A stretch of 64,000 nt of DNA from Armillaria gallica (GCA_037576215.1 JBANDB010000002.1:1798001-1862000), one strand, 5' to 3'; positions 1-12,900 are shown, counted from the first letter of the stretch. The notes: a model not told the origin generated them from the sequence alone. A program made the numbers and translations.

Positions 1-4
1 GATT

Positions 5-265
5 TGTCTTCCTACTTCATGCACTCATTTCGGGTTTTGAAAGCTCTGGAAACAGGTGCGTTCAAGTCATTCCAATCTGACAGCGAAACAGTTACTTTAC
101 ATACTTTACTCTGTTCCCGCAGAAGTCACTTCCGTTGGAGTTCAAGCGGAGTCTTCTCAATGTTGTCATGCAGAATGGAATGCGTACGTTCCTATGGACC
201 AGATTGAATCGTAGATGTAAATGTTTAACCAGTTGAATACAGACACTTTTGCAGTATCCTAACCG
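5..265. repeat. Direct repeat copy 1, upstream of the two-domain gene
   Basis: The stretch starting gtcttcctacttca is repeated about 610 bases later (608-865). Long blocks are shared, among them catttcgggttttgaaag, tttactctgttcccgcag, ggagtcttctcaat and cgtacgttcctatggaccag. Small indels separate them. Neither copy has a convincing reading frame. The downstream copy ends about 150 bases before the coding start at 1015, so the repeat probably contains duplicated 5' flanking sequence of that gene, or of a paralogue lost from between the copies. Confidence 0.75.
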
Positions 266-607
266 TCAAGACAAATGGCCCGACTCGGAACCAAGCAACT
301 TGTTTGGTACGAACAGAAAGCCTATACTGTGATAGCGGTGTATATGTATACCTATGGAAGATGCTCACCATGATCATGCGGTGACCCTTTTCTAGCTGAA
401 TTAATAACACCATCCAAGTTCCCAATGCCCGCCACATCACGACGCCGGGCTTTGGTCATCCTGGAAATCGAATCATAGCCAAAGGACATGAAACTTCTGG
501 ATGAGGTCTCGTGAACGAACTTTGGCGTACCACCGCGTCTCACTCTCACTGAACTTGTGGTCTCATGATCAGATCAACAAGACGTGCTCTGACAAAATGC
601 CGTCATT

Positions 608-865
608 TTCTTATGTCCGTCTTCCTACTTCACGCACTCATTTCGGGTTTTGAAAGTTCTGGTCATTTCAGTCTGACGGCGGAACGGCTGCTCTAATTTA
701 CTCTGTTCCCGCAGAAATCATTTCCGTTCGAGTTCAAATGGAGTCTTCTCAATCTTGTCATGCAGAATGGAATACGTACGTTCCTATGGACCAGATGGAA
801 TCGTACCATGTATATGTTTAACCAGTCGAATACAGACACTTTCGCATTATCAACGGCTTCGGATC
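608..865. repeat. Direct repeat copy 2, immediately upstream of the two-domain gene
   Basis: This is the partner of the repeat at 5-265, diverged by substitutions and a deletion near its position 50. It lies directly upstream of the gene at 1015-1752 and may hold part of its promoter. A TATA-like stretch (agtatatatatactg) follows it at about 870-884, roughly 130 bases before the chosen start codon. Confidence 0.7.
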
Positions 866-1014
866 CTACAAGTATATATATACTGTGTTCAAGTCGAAGG
901 TCAAGCAACCAAAACCCAGTTTCTATCGCATTACTGTCATACAGATATCATCCACAGGTGCGTCTCCACGATGAAAAAGAGAAGCATGTCGAACTGACAC
1001 TTTTTTGCCAGATC

Positions 1015-1752
1015 ATGTACGTTTACAGAGGAAAGTTCGACTGGCTCGACTACGCGGTCAACGAAGCCATCACTATCGTCTTCCCCACCGACCTCATTCT
1101 CGGCGAGCTCGTGTCTGCCTTTTGGCAATGGACGAAAGATTCTGAAGGGACCGCGAAGGTCAATGCATCCCCCAACGGTATCATCGACAGTGCCGACCTG
1201 GCGGAGAAGAAGATTGGGTTCTTCTATGACAAGTACTACATGTTCGATGGTACCGTCGGGGACGACTCGAAATCATTGACCCTTGTAATGAGGAATCCCT
1301 CCGGCGAACAGTCCACCCCGTTTACTCTCCAGCTCGTCTACTCGGAGCCTGCTTTCACGCCCAGTTGTCTCGTGTACACGGGAAAGCTGGATTGGTTCGA
1401 GTACGCGGTCAACGAAATGATCACCCTCGTCGTCCCGTCTCCATCTTTCACCAGTGGAAACATCGTCTGCGTCTATTGGGAGTGGACTGTAGAATCTGGA
1501 GGTCAAGAGAAGGGCAACCACGACTCGGTCGCTCCCATGGAGATTTTGTCGGAGAGTGGGGACGGCGTAAAGCAGCTCGTTATCGCCTCGGGTTACTATA
1601 GCTTCCAAGGAGAGGTGAACGGTAACAGGGACGTGGTTACGCTCACTATGAGCAATCCCGAAGGGGAGAAATCGGGTCTCCTCACGTTGAGTTTGGCCAC
1701 CGACCTGACGTCCCGTAAGAAGGTGAGGAGTAATAAACCCTTTCAGTTCTAG
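1015..1752 (+). CDS. Hypothetical protein of two tandem homologous domains
   Basis: This is a 245-residue reading frame without introns from the ATG at 1015. The frame stays open upstream, but that part lies in the repeated flank and reads like non-coding sequence. The protein is an internal duplication. Each half starts with Y-x-G-K-[FL]-D-W-[LF]-[DE]-Y-A-V-N-E-x-I-T and ends with [LT]-[VT]-M-x-N-P-x-G-E-x-S. In between sit a W-x-W motif and a glycine/aspartate-rich loop. The alternating hydrophobic pattern suggests a beta-sandwich fold. No signal peptide, membrane segment or catalytic motif is evident. I do not recognise the family; a lectin-like or binding role would be a guess. The start is uncertain by tens of residues. 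Confidence 0.6.
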   Translation: MYVYRGKFDWLDYAVNEAITIVFPTDLILGELVSAFWQWTKDSEGTAKVNASPNGIIDSADLAEKKIGFFYDKYYMFDGTVGDDSKSLTLVMRNPSGEQSTPFTLQLVYSEPAFTPSCLVYTGKLDWFEYAVNEMITLVVPSPSFTSGNIVCVYWEWTVESGGQEKGNHDSVAPMEILSESGDGVKQLVIASGYYSFQGEVNGNRDVVTLTMSNPEGEKSGLLTLSLATDLTSRKKVRSNKPFQF

Positions 1753-3485
1753 TACATCACTGATTATCGATTTTAGGCATGAAGTGGCGGGCGATCGCGG
1801 GGCGTGGCAGATTCGAGTCCTGTGTGAAGGGGGAAGGTCTAGATCACAAAGTAAATGTAGTGATACTCCATACATGGACATCTGAGAAGCCGTTCTTCCG
1901 TCTCGCAGCCACACTTTTCTTTCGTATGACGCTCTCGAAATCAACAATGCAGACTTGACATCAGTAGAGGAAAGGTACTGAAGTGAGCATGGACGACTCA
2001 GTGCAAGTCCGGCAGGAGGCGCGCTGTTTGACTCGATGTCAGTCAAACATTCAGTTTTGGTCAACAACGCCAGTACTTAAACTGTATTGATCCAACTTGC
2101 ACCATACAAAATCAACGTTTGAACAGCGACCCCCACTGCGAGGGTTTGCGCCTGCGTTGTCCATACGCGACAGTTAACACTAGATCCTTTTTGACCAACG
2201 ACGAAATTCCCAGTCTTGGATAGTTGAAGATGGCAAATTTCGGTGGGAGGTTCAACGCGACGCGGACTCTTCCAGGAAAGAACCGAGACGAATTATACTA
2301 GACACTACCCGAAGGCAAGTAAAAGAGTAACTGTTGCAGTCGTAATGTAGTTATAGGGAATCGGTTGAACCCCACGAAGTAGCGACATGATCCGTTACGC
2401 CATATCTGGCCCTCCTCGAAGGTACGACGTGTTATGGCAGAGGAAACGGTCCTAGGAGCAAGCGTGTTAGCTGTTCTCCCCGAAGGCCTGAAGCTGAAGC
2501 GCGAATCTAATCATCATTCAAAATTAAAACGACAACAGCCCTTAATCGTTCTTACGCTCCAACTTCCGAATCCGCACTTTCTCTTTCATGTCCGCGATAA
2601 CCTCAGCTGGAGTCCTTGTCGACTTTTCGATGACCACCTTGATCGGCTGTGTGCCATTGAGCGTTATCCTCTGGTCATCTATCAACGAGATCCACTGGAG
2701 TTCACTAGGGTCCATGCCCCCCCTCCTTGACTAGCCACTCCTTGGTGATAGACCGATCTTTCTCGCTTTCCTGCAGGACCCCGGAATCCGGAATCCGGCA
2801 TACGATACCCGATATACTAGATCGTATGTCCATGAGTGTTATAAAATACGATGATAAATGCGCACCTTGAAGCTGGACACGAGCATCATACCAGGTTTGT
2901 TGTCCCATCGGAGGTGCGCAGCCAAGACGTCCGTCTGCTTCTAGTCACAAAGCCAAATGTTGATGGCTAACTCGAGTAGTTCATCCTTGTAGTTGTAGGG
3001 ATTGGGTATGCTCAGGGCTTCCCGGCGGCTACTGTAAGGCATGCTGGCGATGGAAATGAGCATTCATTTCATATCGTGAGAGGAGGGGATAGTCCCACCT
3101 GTAATGAATGGGTGTCAAGATAGAATGGACGGTCGGCGGCCTTGAACACGAGCGTCGGTGGTATGATTTGCAACGGTTACGTGATGGTTTTTGCGTTCAA
3201 AACGAAATTGACCAGAGACGCGGATCCAGCGCTGTCCGAAAGACGCGGGACTGGGATAACAAAGATATACGACAGTGCTCGAACGCTACGGTTGACATTG
3301 AGGCTATATTGAATATGTTGGGCAGACAACTCAACAACAAAAATTGCGATATACTCACCTGATTCGGAGCTTGACAGCAATTTTTTAGTGACGTGAATCT
3401 TGACAGGCCCATACAATCAGCAGCGAGATCGAAGAGTCCTGCATAGCGTAGCGAGATACGGGTAAGACGTCGTGGTGAGAGGAAA
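1753..3485. other. Intergenic stretch with no supported gene
   Basis: Only short frames without conserved motifs or matching splice signals are present on either strand. The long minus-strand frame running into this stretch from 1273 is a shadow of the two-domain gene. Nothing functional is seen. Confidence 0.5.
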
Positions 3486-4593
3486 GGCCTGAATTGTTCC
3501 CACGATCCCGGTCCATTTTCCTATACTACCATGAGCCGCCCGCGTCACCCTCGAAACAATGCTGCGTCCACTAAGCATCCCCGTGTTCTAAAGGATTCGC
3601 ACTAGTTCGTTTTGGCCGACTTTCGATGTATCGTTACATCGCTGTTCACAATGCTGAATGTATGGGAGTCGGACAAGCAGGAATCCTGGATTGCTGTCGA
3701 TTTTTCGAATCAGCAGGTTAGTATATCGCTGTTTTTGTAACTCTGAGTTGGCTGACTGTAGCGCCCAGTCCAGATCTCGCCCTCATACGCATCTCATGCC
3801 TCGACTTGGACCGTGTAGTCTCGCGTCTCTCTGGATTCACTGAGCGTCTACAAAACTCTCGTGTTTGAAGGGTCCGCGGCGGCACTGGTTGTGGATGCAC
3901 TGCTGGGAGGTTCATTGTCCTGTTGTCGTTCGTCATCTGCACTATCTGACTGTAGTTAGGTTATCTTCGTCGCATCCGCAGGTTCGAGCGTCTGATCCCG
4001 TTACCCAATCCTAGCCTTCAAGCTTCCGGCTCTGCTCTTTTGTTGTCCACGTACCTGTTCGCCATATGCGAGATATCCTGACCCCGATATCCTGGCCACC
4101 GCAAAATCGTAGCCCGAAACGTCGTCGCCCAGATTTTTTCCTTCCAATCGTACGTTATTCTCCTAGCACCACTCTTGCTTTATGCTCATGTGCGAGGATG
4201 GGTTGAAGGCTTGAAACCGATCCTTAAGCACCCAAACACCGTTGCTGCTGGAATGATAGGACGGGGGAGTCGGGACTACAGACGATATGATGGAAAAGAA
4301 CAACTAGATGTTGTTATCTAAAGCGACTGTATGGGGTATTGCGGCGCTCGACCGTCGATGATTGTAATACAGCACCCACCGCCCCCGCAGATATTGAAAC
4401 AAAACTCACCTAGCATGCGACAGGGACTCGGTCCCAGTGCCGGAGGTGAAGCCCGAGAAAAGAAATTGATAGTCGTTCTATCCAGGCCATCTATTCTGAG
4501 TACGCATAACGAGTCGCAAAGGCATAACTTTGACAAGATATAACTTCGAATTTATTATAATGCGGAGAAAAATGAATATTCTACCAATCATGA

Positions 4594-4650
4594 ATCGGAT
4601 ACGAGGAATCGAACCTCGCGTTGTGACGTTAGCCGTTACACCTATCGAGC
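4594..4650 (-). pseudogene. tRNA-Glu-derived relic lacking the anticodon arm (copy A)
   Basis: Read on the minus strand this shows a D arm (GGTGTAACGGCTAAC), a good T arm (CGAGG-TTCGATT-CCTCG) and a 3' acceptor strand TATCCGA, matching the tRNA-Glu at 13778-13857. The anticodon stem-loop is replaced by about ten unrelated bases. It keeps A- and B-box-like promoter sequence but cannot be a decoding tRNA. The same relic occurs in copy B at 12901-12956, so it predates the duplication. Confidence 0.65.
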
Positions 4651-5243
4651 CGTAGTACTTAGGTCTCGAACATTGACGTGTTACCACCGCAATTTAGCTC
4701 TCAAACCTCAAATCCACTCGAACAGAGACCGCTGGCCTCACCACCACGTTGTATGTAGGCATAAACATTTGAATTCTATCTGGTAGATTCGCGTCACGGC
4801 CTGTAATGGGGGAATTGGACGTATTCACGAGGCAAACTGGAAGCTTGTTTGCCGTTCCGAAGTACTCTCCACCATACTTACATGATCTGCTTTATATTCA
4901 TTTTCTATATCAGCGTGGAGAAAGGCACTCGGAGGGCTCAATTCAGCAACTGAGGTTTCCAAACAATTCAAAGGAGTCCAGGTTGTACATAAAATACCCA
5001 TTTGTTCGTAATATAACTTTAAGATGTGGTGCAAATGCCGGCCCTGTGCGAGGAGAAGAGAGGCGAACCCGAGATGCATAGACTCTTGCGTCCGTTTCAG
5101 CGTAGAACTAGTGGGAAAAATTCAGCATAATAGGCATGCTTCAACAACTGATCATTGAAATCTAGTAACCTACGCAGTACGAAGACATATCAGAATCCAG
5201 ATTGTCGGCCAAGTCAAAAACAGTGGAATAACTTTGGATCACT

Positions 5244-5281
5244 GTGAGAGGCGGCAATGTTAGCCGTTACACCATATCCGA
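5244..5281 (-). pseudogene. 5' half of a tRNA-Glu(CTC) gene
   Basis: On the minus strand the sequence TCGGATATGGTGTAACGGCT and what follows is identical to the tRNA-Glu at 13778-13857 through the anticodon CTC and the next A. It then diverges completely. The T arm and the 3' acceptor strand are missing. At the equivalent place copy B has the complete gene, so copy A lost its 3' half, or copy B regained one. Confidence 0.7.
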
Positions 5282-7049
5282 ATGCGTAAAGTCATCCTAG
5301 CTTATTTGTCATCTATAATGATCACCGGGTGCCACTTGTCATGCCTTGCCCCAAACCGTGACCAACCAACCAATTTTCACGCGATGTACTACTGTACTAT
5401 TTCAATAAATTCGTCATAAGTTTGAAACTCACGGAGCTCAGAAATTTTGTTTCGATTTATGGCGATTTTTGACGGTGAGTCTTTTCAGTCTTGTGACCTG
5501 TGACTGACGAATTGATTGAAATAGTACAGTACGCTACGACTGTCTTTGATTTGAGAGTCCCTAGGGAAGGCTAGTCCGGATGACACTTTTGCTATGGATA
5601 AAATCGCATGGTGTATGCTGCGATGGTGGTTTGATTTCTATGTAAGACACTGCGCCAACAAACTCGCCTACTTTAGCCACCAAGGGAGCCTCGGACTCAC
5701 GGTGCTATCCGAACATGGATAAATGTGACGTCATGGTAGGTCTTTCCCATTTCTTAGCGTCGACTGTCTCCAAAGGACAAATTTTCACCCCACAAATATG
5801 GCGATGCCTGTCACCAAGACTAGCCGATGAAGATCACGGTGCTCGAACAGGTGTCCATGCAAATTCTCCACCTGCAAAACTGCTGTGACTTCCATGTCCT
5901 CTCAATCCTGTCGACGTCACTCGTACCCTACATCCACTCAGCGGCGCAAACTGTTCTGTTGGTTCAACCTCTACCGGCCATGTCGGATAATTCCCGGCAT
6001 GCGACCATGATTCCCGGGCTACGACCAAAATTCCAACAGCGCCCTTTTTATACCAAGCGCTATTGGGACCGGACTTCAGTCATCGGCATGACCTTTGCCC
6101 AACACGTCTACCGCCGTTTCGCTCTCCACTCTCCAAATTGTGGGACAGACCTCAGCGATACCCGATACCTGGTTACTCGTCTGACCGTTTTATTGCACGT
6201 CTTTCTCTTGGGTCCTTGTTTGAGGTGCTAATCCTCGAGAAAAGTCCAGAGCGAAATCTACACGAAATCTGTATATGGGGTATCTCACGGCCGCAATCAT
6301 AGTATTCGAGTCTGCTGGGCATCTATCTCCTCAACTAATGGCGGAAATGTGATCGGAATGATAAATGAGTCGTTCAAACCTTCAAGCGGAAGTACCAAAA
6401 GAACACCGGGGCCTGTCGAGCTGCTTTTGTTGGTGGGTCTGAACTATGCAGATAATTATCGTCTGCTGAATATATACTGTACATGCAGGATGGTATGCCT
6501 TGTGGTGCCATCCCAGCTCCATGACCGTCGCGGGGGTGTCTACTCTCTCGTATGTCACCTTACTCTACCTCTACCTTCTTGCTGTCCCCGTCTCTAAGTG
6601 GAAAAATTACGATCAACTTCATCGGTCCCTAGAATATGACGGATGAGCAACACGTCGGGGGTGTAGTTTGTCGCATGGGCGGATTACATCCTGACGCTTG
6701 CCACAAATATCGCAAATCTCGATGGCAGTATTCGGGAATGGTGCTGTGACGACGAGCCATCTGGCTGGTAGCGGCGCGTGATGCACCTTGTGCGTCGTCG
6801 GCCCTCGATTTATAACTCAAGAGAGCGGTGGGAGTGAGTATCGTCGATGTGTCTGTTTTGGTGAGTGGTTTTGATTATCTGGTTTCTCGTCACGGCCATT
6901 TTTACTTGTGGGGCATACGCAAGCGGTGGTACATGCGGTTGCGGAGTGGTCAGCGAGCATGTTTGTTAATGTAGCCGTTTACAACATGTACTACTAACAG
7001 AACGACATCGTACTGCGAGAAAACGTATAGTACTTTGACCTGATTATGG

Positions 7050-7140
7050 TAAGCCAGGGAATCGAACCCCAACTTCGGATCTGGATCTGAACTTTGAAGT
7101 AATATTGGCAGCTCCGCCATACTAGTTACACTGCAGTAAT
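7050..7140 (-). other. tRNA-like element with perfect B box (copy A)
   Basis: The minus strand contains GGGGTTCGATTCCC, a perfect pol III B box and T-arm, preceded about 60 bases earlier by an A-box-like TGTAACTAGTATGG. The outer arms do not pair as an acceptor stem, so it is not a standard tRNA. It could be a SINE head or a decayed intron-containing tRNA. The duplicate lies at about 15326-15418. Confidence 0.4.
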
Positions 7141-7619
7141 TTTGGGGCCTAGAAACCTGGGGTTCAAGGCGGAATGTCATGCCAGAAATATAAGCAACAG
7201 CAAGTACGAAATGAGATATAGTACATAGCTAATGCTTAAGCTAGCAATCATGGCGCAGGCCTTGCTTCATCGAGCGGCAGCATCGCAGATAGAAGACGGC
7301 CGTTGCTCAGTAGATGCACTGCAAGATGTTTTGATGTATCTGCAGGAGGTAGGGCTCGACCTTGTTGGTGTACATTGGCGGTTTTTAGGGCTTAGTGGAC
7401 TCTCTGAGCTCTCCACGGGGCACCCAAAATCCGTTCAGAGTTCGGCCATTGATTCCCATTGATTACCCATCGGCGGTTGGGGTTCGATGCCAACGTGGTA
7501 GAAATACGCCGACCATAAGAAAGAAACAGGGTCTGTACTTTTATAAGTCAAAAATCAATTACAGTACAAGGAAATGCATGGATAAGCTTTAGCATGGCGA
7601 GTTGCTTGTTAGCTCAGAA

Positions 7620-9301
7620 CTATCTGCTCTTCTCAGTACTCATTGTCAACGACTCCAGAGTTCCAGGAACCATAGTCGACGTGGAAGGCATATTCTCTTG
7701 GTCCATTTTCCGTGGCATCTCTTCTAACGCATACTCGTTCTGACAACCTGCCATCGATACCGGATCCTCACCAAACTCATCAATCACTGACAATGCGCGG
7801 AATTCCATGGTGTGCATCTGCTGCGATCCTGCGATTTCCGCTGACCACAGTGGAGTGTTGATCCTCCCATGCGCGGAGACGCAGGAGGTATCGGGCGGTT
7901 AGTAGACTCGAAAGTCTAGGTGTGTTCTGTGAGTTTGAGTAGCTTTGAGAATTTGACGAACTCACGGAAGCGTCAATGCGTTGAGTAGGCGCTGGAAAAA
8001 TCCCACCTGGAAAGCGACGAATCAATCAACGTCATTGCTCTAGGATAGCTTGATTTACCGGTGCGACCTGTGTACTCCGTCAGTAAGACAAACACTCAAA
8101 GGTGAAGATACGTCAAAGACAAACTAACCGAGTTCAAAATGACGGCTGCTGTCGTGAATAACGAAACGACACTGGGTTTGTCGTTGTCTCAGTCTTAACC
8201 GCAGTGCACAGCTAATAATTAAGGTTCACCTGAAATAGAAAATTCCTACAATAAACTACGCGTAAGAATCGTATTGCCAGGCGAATAACGATAGAGCTGA
8301 CCTTGTTCGAAAATTAGATATATGAAACCCCGCCGCTGTGCCTTCCAGGACCCATTAACCCTAAACGCTTGAATGATTCGGATCGTCCTTAGTATCGCAG
8401 ATGAATACTCAAATACGACCATCAGTACCGAGAGGAGTAAATCCGCTGGGGAGAAAACTTGAGTAGCATTCATTAAGAGCAAAGGACGTCGATACCACTG
8501 AAGACAAGCACCGCCGTCAGTGAACGGAAATTAAGAAGATGTAGGTATAGAACGTACAGGGGATTGCTCGAAGAACCAACACATCTGAGTCCTGGAACGT
8601 GCATCTATTACTTTCACTGTTAGCACACAGGATGTCGGGAGTACATCTGACTGACGATGTCTAGTATAATGCATGCCAGGCCAATGGCGACGAGGTAAAT
8701 TAAGATAACTTTGCTCCTAGCAAAGATGGCATATGTGTGCCCGGTGAAAGTCACTGCAGCAAACTTAAACTAAACAGTTCACTGGCAGTCGCCAAAATTG
8801 CATCACACACCAATAACGGCAGCTCGCCCAACGACGCTAAGCGCCCCAATGATTTTGTACCACATGTCGCAACTGTGTCCTCACGAATCAGCAGATTGTT
8901 GTTTCCTCTCCCAAAGTAAATCTTACTAAAAGATCGAAAGTGAGAAGAGTGAATCGGAAACGCGACAAAAAAAGGCAATACCCTGGCGCCTAATTTCTTG
9001 GCTATAGCCAGTAGATAGAGGACGTTCGCGATGAGGGCGTAGCGACAGCAGATATATAGTACAGTCGACAACTTGAACTTTGAGCCCCACACGTACTTAA
9101 CCTCCATTGGAAAGGTCAAAGCATAGTCATAGTAGAGAAGGGCTGCGGTGCTGATCAATTCGAGGTAAGAAAAGCATGAAAGCGATCGTACCAATGCTGG
9201 AATACTGGATTCGGAACTGAAGGAAACTGAGGCGATGGTTAATCCAATAGGAAGAATCCGAAGTCAGCGACGTACTGTGTAGCAGCAGCTTTTGTCGCCA
9301 T
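7620..9301 (-). CDS. DUF6533 multi-spanning membrane protein, about eight introns
   Basis: Spliced reading gives a polytopic membrane protein of the basidiomycete DUF6533 family; its function is unknown. The ATG is at 9301. Exon 1 (9301-9276) joins exon 2 (from 9216) in frame, giving the hallmark YLELISTAALLYYDYALTF, then EVKYVWGSKFKLSTVLY and a CRYALIANVLYLL helix. Later exons read CDMWYKIIGALSVVGRAAVI, VTFTGHTYAIFARSKVILIY, MHVPGLRCVGSS, a FEYSSAILRTIRIIQAFR segment, VVSLFTTAAVILNS, GFFQRLLNALTLP and the tail MEFRALSVIDEFGEDPVS. The stop is at 7620-7622. Two junctions, after KKLGAR and before the MHTMEFR tail, do not join cleanly in frame by eye, so small exons or a lesion remain possible. 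At least six hydrophobic helices are seen. Confidence 0.8.
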
Positions 9302-11690
9302 GATGTGGAGAAAGGAAGATGAGGAGCCACTTTTATACAGTCGAACTAGAATGGAACCGGCGTCATTTCAGCGTGAGTAAGGATATATATACGGCTGTGA
9401 AGAAACCAAAGACCTGTTGCAATGATGAACTCCGGCTTCTTTGATCAAACTCCACAAGGTACGGTCACGCCTGATAACGGAGATACGAACATGCTTGTGC
9501 AGGTAGTAGGGAGGAGGGAAAGACATCACGGGTGAGAGTATGCTCGGTGTCGACGTAGAAAAATGGAAATGAAGAACCTGTCATTGCGAACCCTGGATGA
9601 AATTTAACGGCCCAAGGGAAGTCGTTTCCATCCACTTGTGTCCTCCGGCAAGGTACAAGGCGCTTTGTAGTAGGTAGTTTCATCAATATAAATACAGAAC
9701 CCGCCTTCGCACGTAAAGCATCCGTCGAATCAAGCGCAGCTCCCAGCCCCCTCAGACCGAAACCGAAGATTCTCATTCTGACGGTCAAATCGACCATCGG
9801 GCGTCGAACTCATCGATAGGATCGACAGGTATGGGTTATCGCGCGTAAATCAGCGGGTAGACAGTATCAGTTGGAGAAAATCAAACTCGACCATCGCGTA
9901 AGTATTCAAATTCCCATTTGTGTTAGACGCGAGCAACCAAGGGGGACATATCAATGAAACATGGGCCAGCCTCTGCCCAGCCTCTATTAGAGTTTCAGCG
10001 TGTTTAGAATGTTGAAAGCGATACTTGCACGATCCTCTATTGTATGTTTTCGGTGATGCTGATTGTAGACTTGAGTCGAGGAAAGAATCAGAGTCGGACC
10101 CGAGACGTCACATCACGATAGTCGTACAAAGATTTCCAGAGACAGGTTGCAGTTGGGAATCCAGTCTCACAGGGCGGCGAACGAATCCCGACACGGACTG
10201 TCACTGAGCGGCAATCAGGTCCAGAATCTCAAGAGTAGAAAGCTACTGTGTTCCGTAAACAATATAATAAGCTGTGAAATCCGATTTGATCATGATGGAA
10301 CCAAACTATGTCGTCCAACCACAGAACGTGCGCGCCGAATTGGAGCCAGTACATTTTGATGATAGATGTCCGACACCATTCTACCAGATTCCCCAAGAGT
10401 GCTGGAATGATTATGGCGATGATGAAGTTTACTCAATGGAGGGACTGTGGTATGAGGAGGCGTAATTGAGCATGAATGCATGATTCCACATATCTGCAGG
10501 ATTGAAGAAATGATACATCCGTGATATCGCCATTCTTCGCCCTTAGAAACAATGTGCAGTACAGTATCTTTGGGCGAGCATAGCAGCCCACTCACTCGAT
10601 TCATAGAATGATTGATACCAGCCACATACAATGCGAAGCCCATACAAGGCCGCTAAATTGGAGGCTGATGGTAGGCTATACAATATACTGGCAAGAGGCC
10701 GTCGACGCGACATAAAGATTGGTCCGAGCATACTGTCTTCTCGCCGTTGTCGTCGTCCTGTTGTTATTCTCCCCGGTTGTGCTGTATCTGGCTATTTTTC
10801 TGTTTCTTGCCTTCGCAGTCGTATTGCTTCGTGCTCGCAAGGAATACGTGGTCCATTTGCTCCTGTCTGAAAGTATATCCACAAGGCTGATCCAGGAGAA
10901 AGACGGAGAATTCGAGGGCCCTCTCACTTTTCCCATCAGCAAACAACGCTCAAGGTCCATGTTACATCTGAACACCGCAACGGTGCAGGAGTGAGCTGCC
11001 GGGAGTCGAAGTCCAACGAGTCTCCTCATCGTCGCCTGCATTGGTTGTCCTGTAATCATAGGTATCGGTTACGAAGATAGGTCGGAGTTGCAGGTAAAGA
11101 GCGATGAACCCGTTTTTAGTCCAAGTAACTGAAGAGTGCCACCCAACCCTAGACGATGATTGATGTCAGAGGCTGAGATCCACGAGACTGACCCCGTTTG
11201 GACTCACCGACTGGCTTGCACCTTTAGGCCGTGGACACACTACCTAACATGAGGACAAAATGGAGCCCCTCGATGTTGACGTCCTCCTCTTCAGCAAAAT
11301 GATTATGCATAGAATGTTAGACGCCAGTCGGACCCAGAGCTTGTGTGCCGAAGGTCTCAATCCATGTGAGCATATCCCCGGCGAGTCGCGACTGAAAACA
11401 CACACCTTTTGGCAGACACGCCCTCCAGCACCAATGCTCTCGTCAATGTTGACGCTTTTGTTCATGAAGACATGGAGATCCTTGATAGTGATCTCTATCT
11501 GGTCGATGTCGATTATTCCGTTCAGATTCAGTGTCCAAGAGAAGCGCGTCACCGCCACACGCACTTTCAGGTTGGATGTCCATCTTTATCGGTGCGGCGA
11601 CCTGAGCTTCTTTTGGCGGGTGTTCGATACTCGAGCCAGTGCATACTTCGGTTGATGACAGTCGATCAGCTAGAGCCTGGGTTCAAGCTA
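9302..11690. other. Spacer without confident genes
   Basis: This holds only weak candidates. One is a 110-residue minus-strand ATG frame (9465-9797) with no known motif. Another is an acidic 58-residue plus-strand frame ending at 10465. The third is a strongly hydrophobic plus-strand frame at 10719-10994 (two membrane-like stretches) that lacks an ATG. None shows family motifs or paired splice signals. The TATA-like atatatatac at 9383-9392 has no obvious gene behind it. Confidence 0.4.
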
Positions 11691-12900
11691 AAGGCCTGAC
11701 TCGTTCCCACGATACCGGTCCATTGTCCGATACTACCATGTTCACCGTCCGCGTCACCCTCGAAACAATGCTACATCCGCTAACCATGTATGAAATCCCC
11801 GTGCTCTAAAGGATCCGCGTCACTGGTTCATTTTGGCCGACTTTCGATGTACCATTACATCGCGGTTATGCAGACTTCTTGGGGAAGCAGGAATCGCGTT
11901 ACCGAGGATTACCGTCGAGCATTCTTCAACTCAGCAGGTGAGTGTATCGCAATTTTTGTCAACATGAGTAGTCTGACTGTAGCGCTTAGTCCAGATATTG
12001 CCCTCATACGTATTTCATACCTCAACTTCAACCATGTCAAGCGCTGCCGTTTATCCTCACTGCCCCAGTCTCGCGTCCCTCTAGGCGTCCACAAAACTCT
12101 CGTGCTCGAAGGATCCGCGGCAACACTGGTTCTGGATGCACCACTCGGAGACATATTGTCCTGTGTGAGTCCATCATGTCGTTTGTTATTCTGCACTGTC
12201 TGACTGTAGTTAGGCTATCTTCGTCGCGTCCACAGGCTCAAGCGCCTGATCCCGTTCCCTAGTATATAATCCACATACCGAATCCTAGCCTTCAAGCTTC
12301 CGGCTCTGCTCTTTTGCTGCTCAAATAGAGATGACTACGTACCTATTCGCTGCATGCCAGATGTCCTGACGTCGATATCGCCGGCCACCATTGAACTCGT
12401 GCCGGAAACCTCGTCGCTAGGGTTAGCCCCTCTTAATTGTGCGTTGTTCTCCTAGCACACTCTGGCTTTATGCTTATGTGTGAGAATAGGTCGAACTCGA
12501 AAGCACGAACCGATCCTTAAGCACCCAAATGCCGTTGCTGATGGAACGATAGGACGAGGGACGCAGACGATATGGAGGAGGAGAACAACTGGGTGTTGTT
12601 ATCTAAAGCGACTTTATGGGGTATTGCGGTGCTCGAACGTCGATGATTGTAATACAGCACCCGCAGATATTGAAACAAAGCCGCTCACCTAGCATTCGAC
12701 AGGGACTTGGTCCCGTTTCTTGACAAGTGCCGGCGTAGGTGAAGCCCGAGAAAAGACATTGGTAGTCGTTCTATCCAGGCCATCTATTCTGAGTACACAT
12801 TCTGAAATGGCATAACGACTCGCAAAGGCATAACTTTGACAAGATATAACTTCGAATTTATTATAATGCTGGGAAAAATGAACATTCTACCAATCATGAA

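Larger units (their letters stand above)
3486..7345. repeat. Segmental duplication, copy A
   Basis: This ~3.9-kb block matches 11691-15635 in the same order and orientation, about 8.2 kb apart. Shared landmarks include ttcccacgat, ggccgactttcgatgta, cctagccttcaagcttccgg, tgggtctg(a/g)(a/g)ctatgcag and ggcttgccttac-type tRNA remnants. Divergence is clear but modest, with many indels. No intact protein gene is visible in either copy. Each carries an anticodon-less tRNA-Glu relic, a tRNA-Glu sequence (half in A, complete in B) and a B-box element near its right end. Confidence 0.85.

Noticed and set aside
1273..2067. Long minus-strand reading frame of 264 codons
   Set aside because: It lies antisense to the two-domain gene, whose internal repeat proves the plus-strand frame. 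Its composition is arginine/serine-rich without motifs.
10719..10994. Hydrophobic plus-strand frame as a membrane peptide gene
   Set aside because: No ATG, no splice acceptor giving one, and no homologous motif; kept only as a note in the spacer entry.
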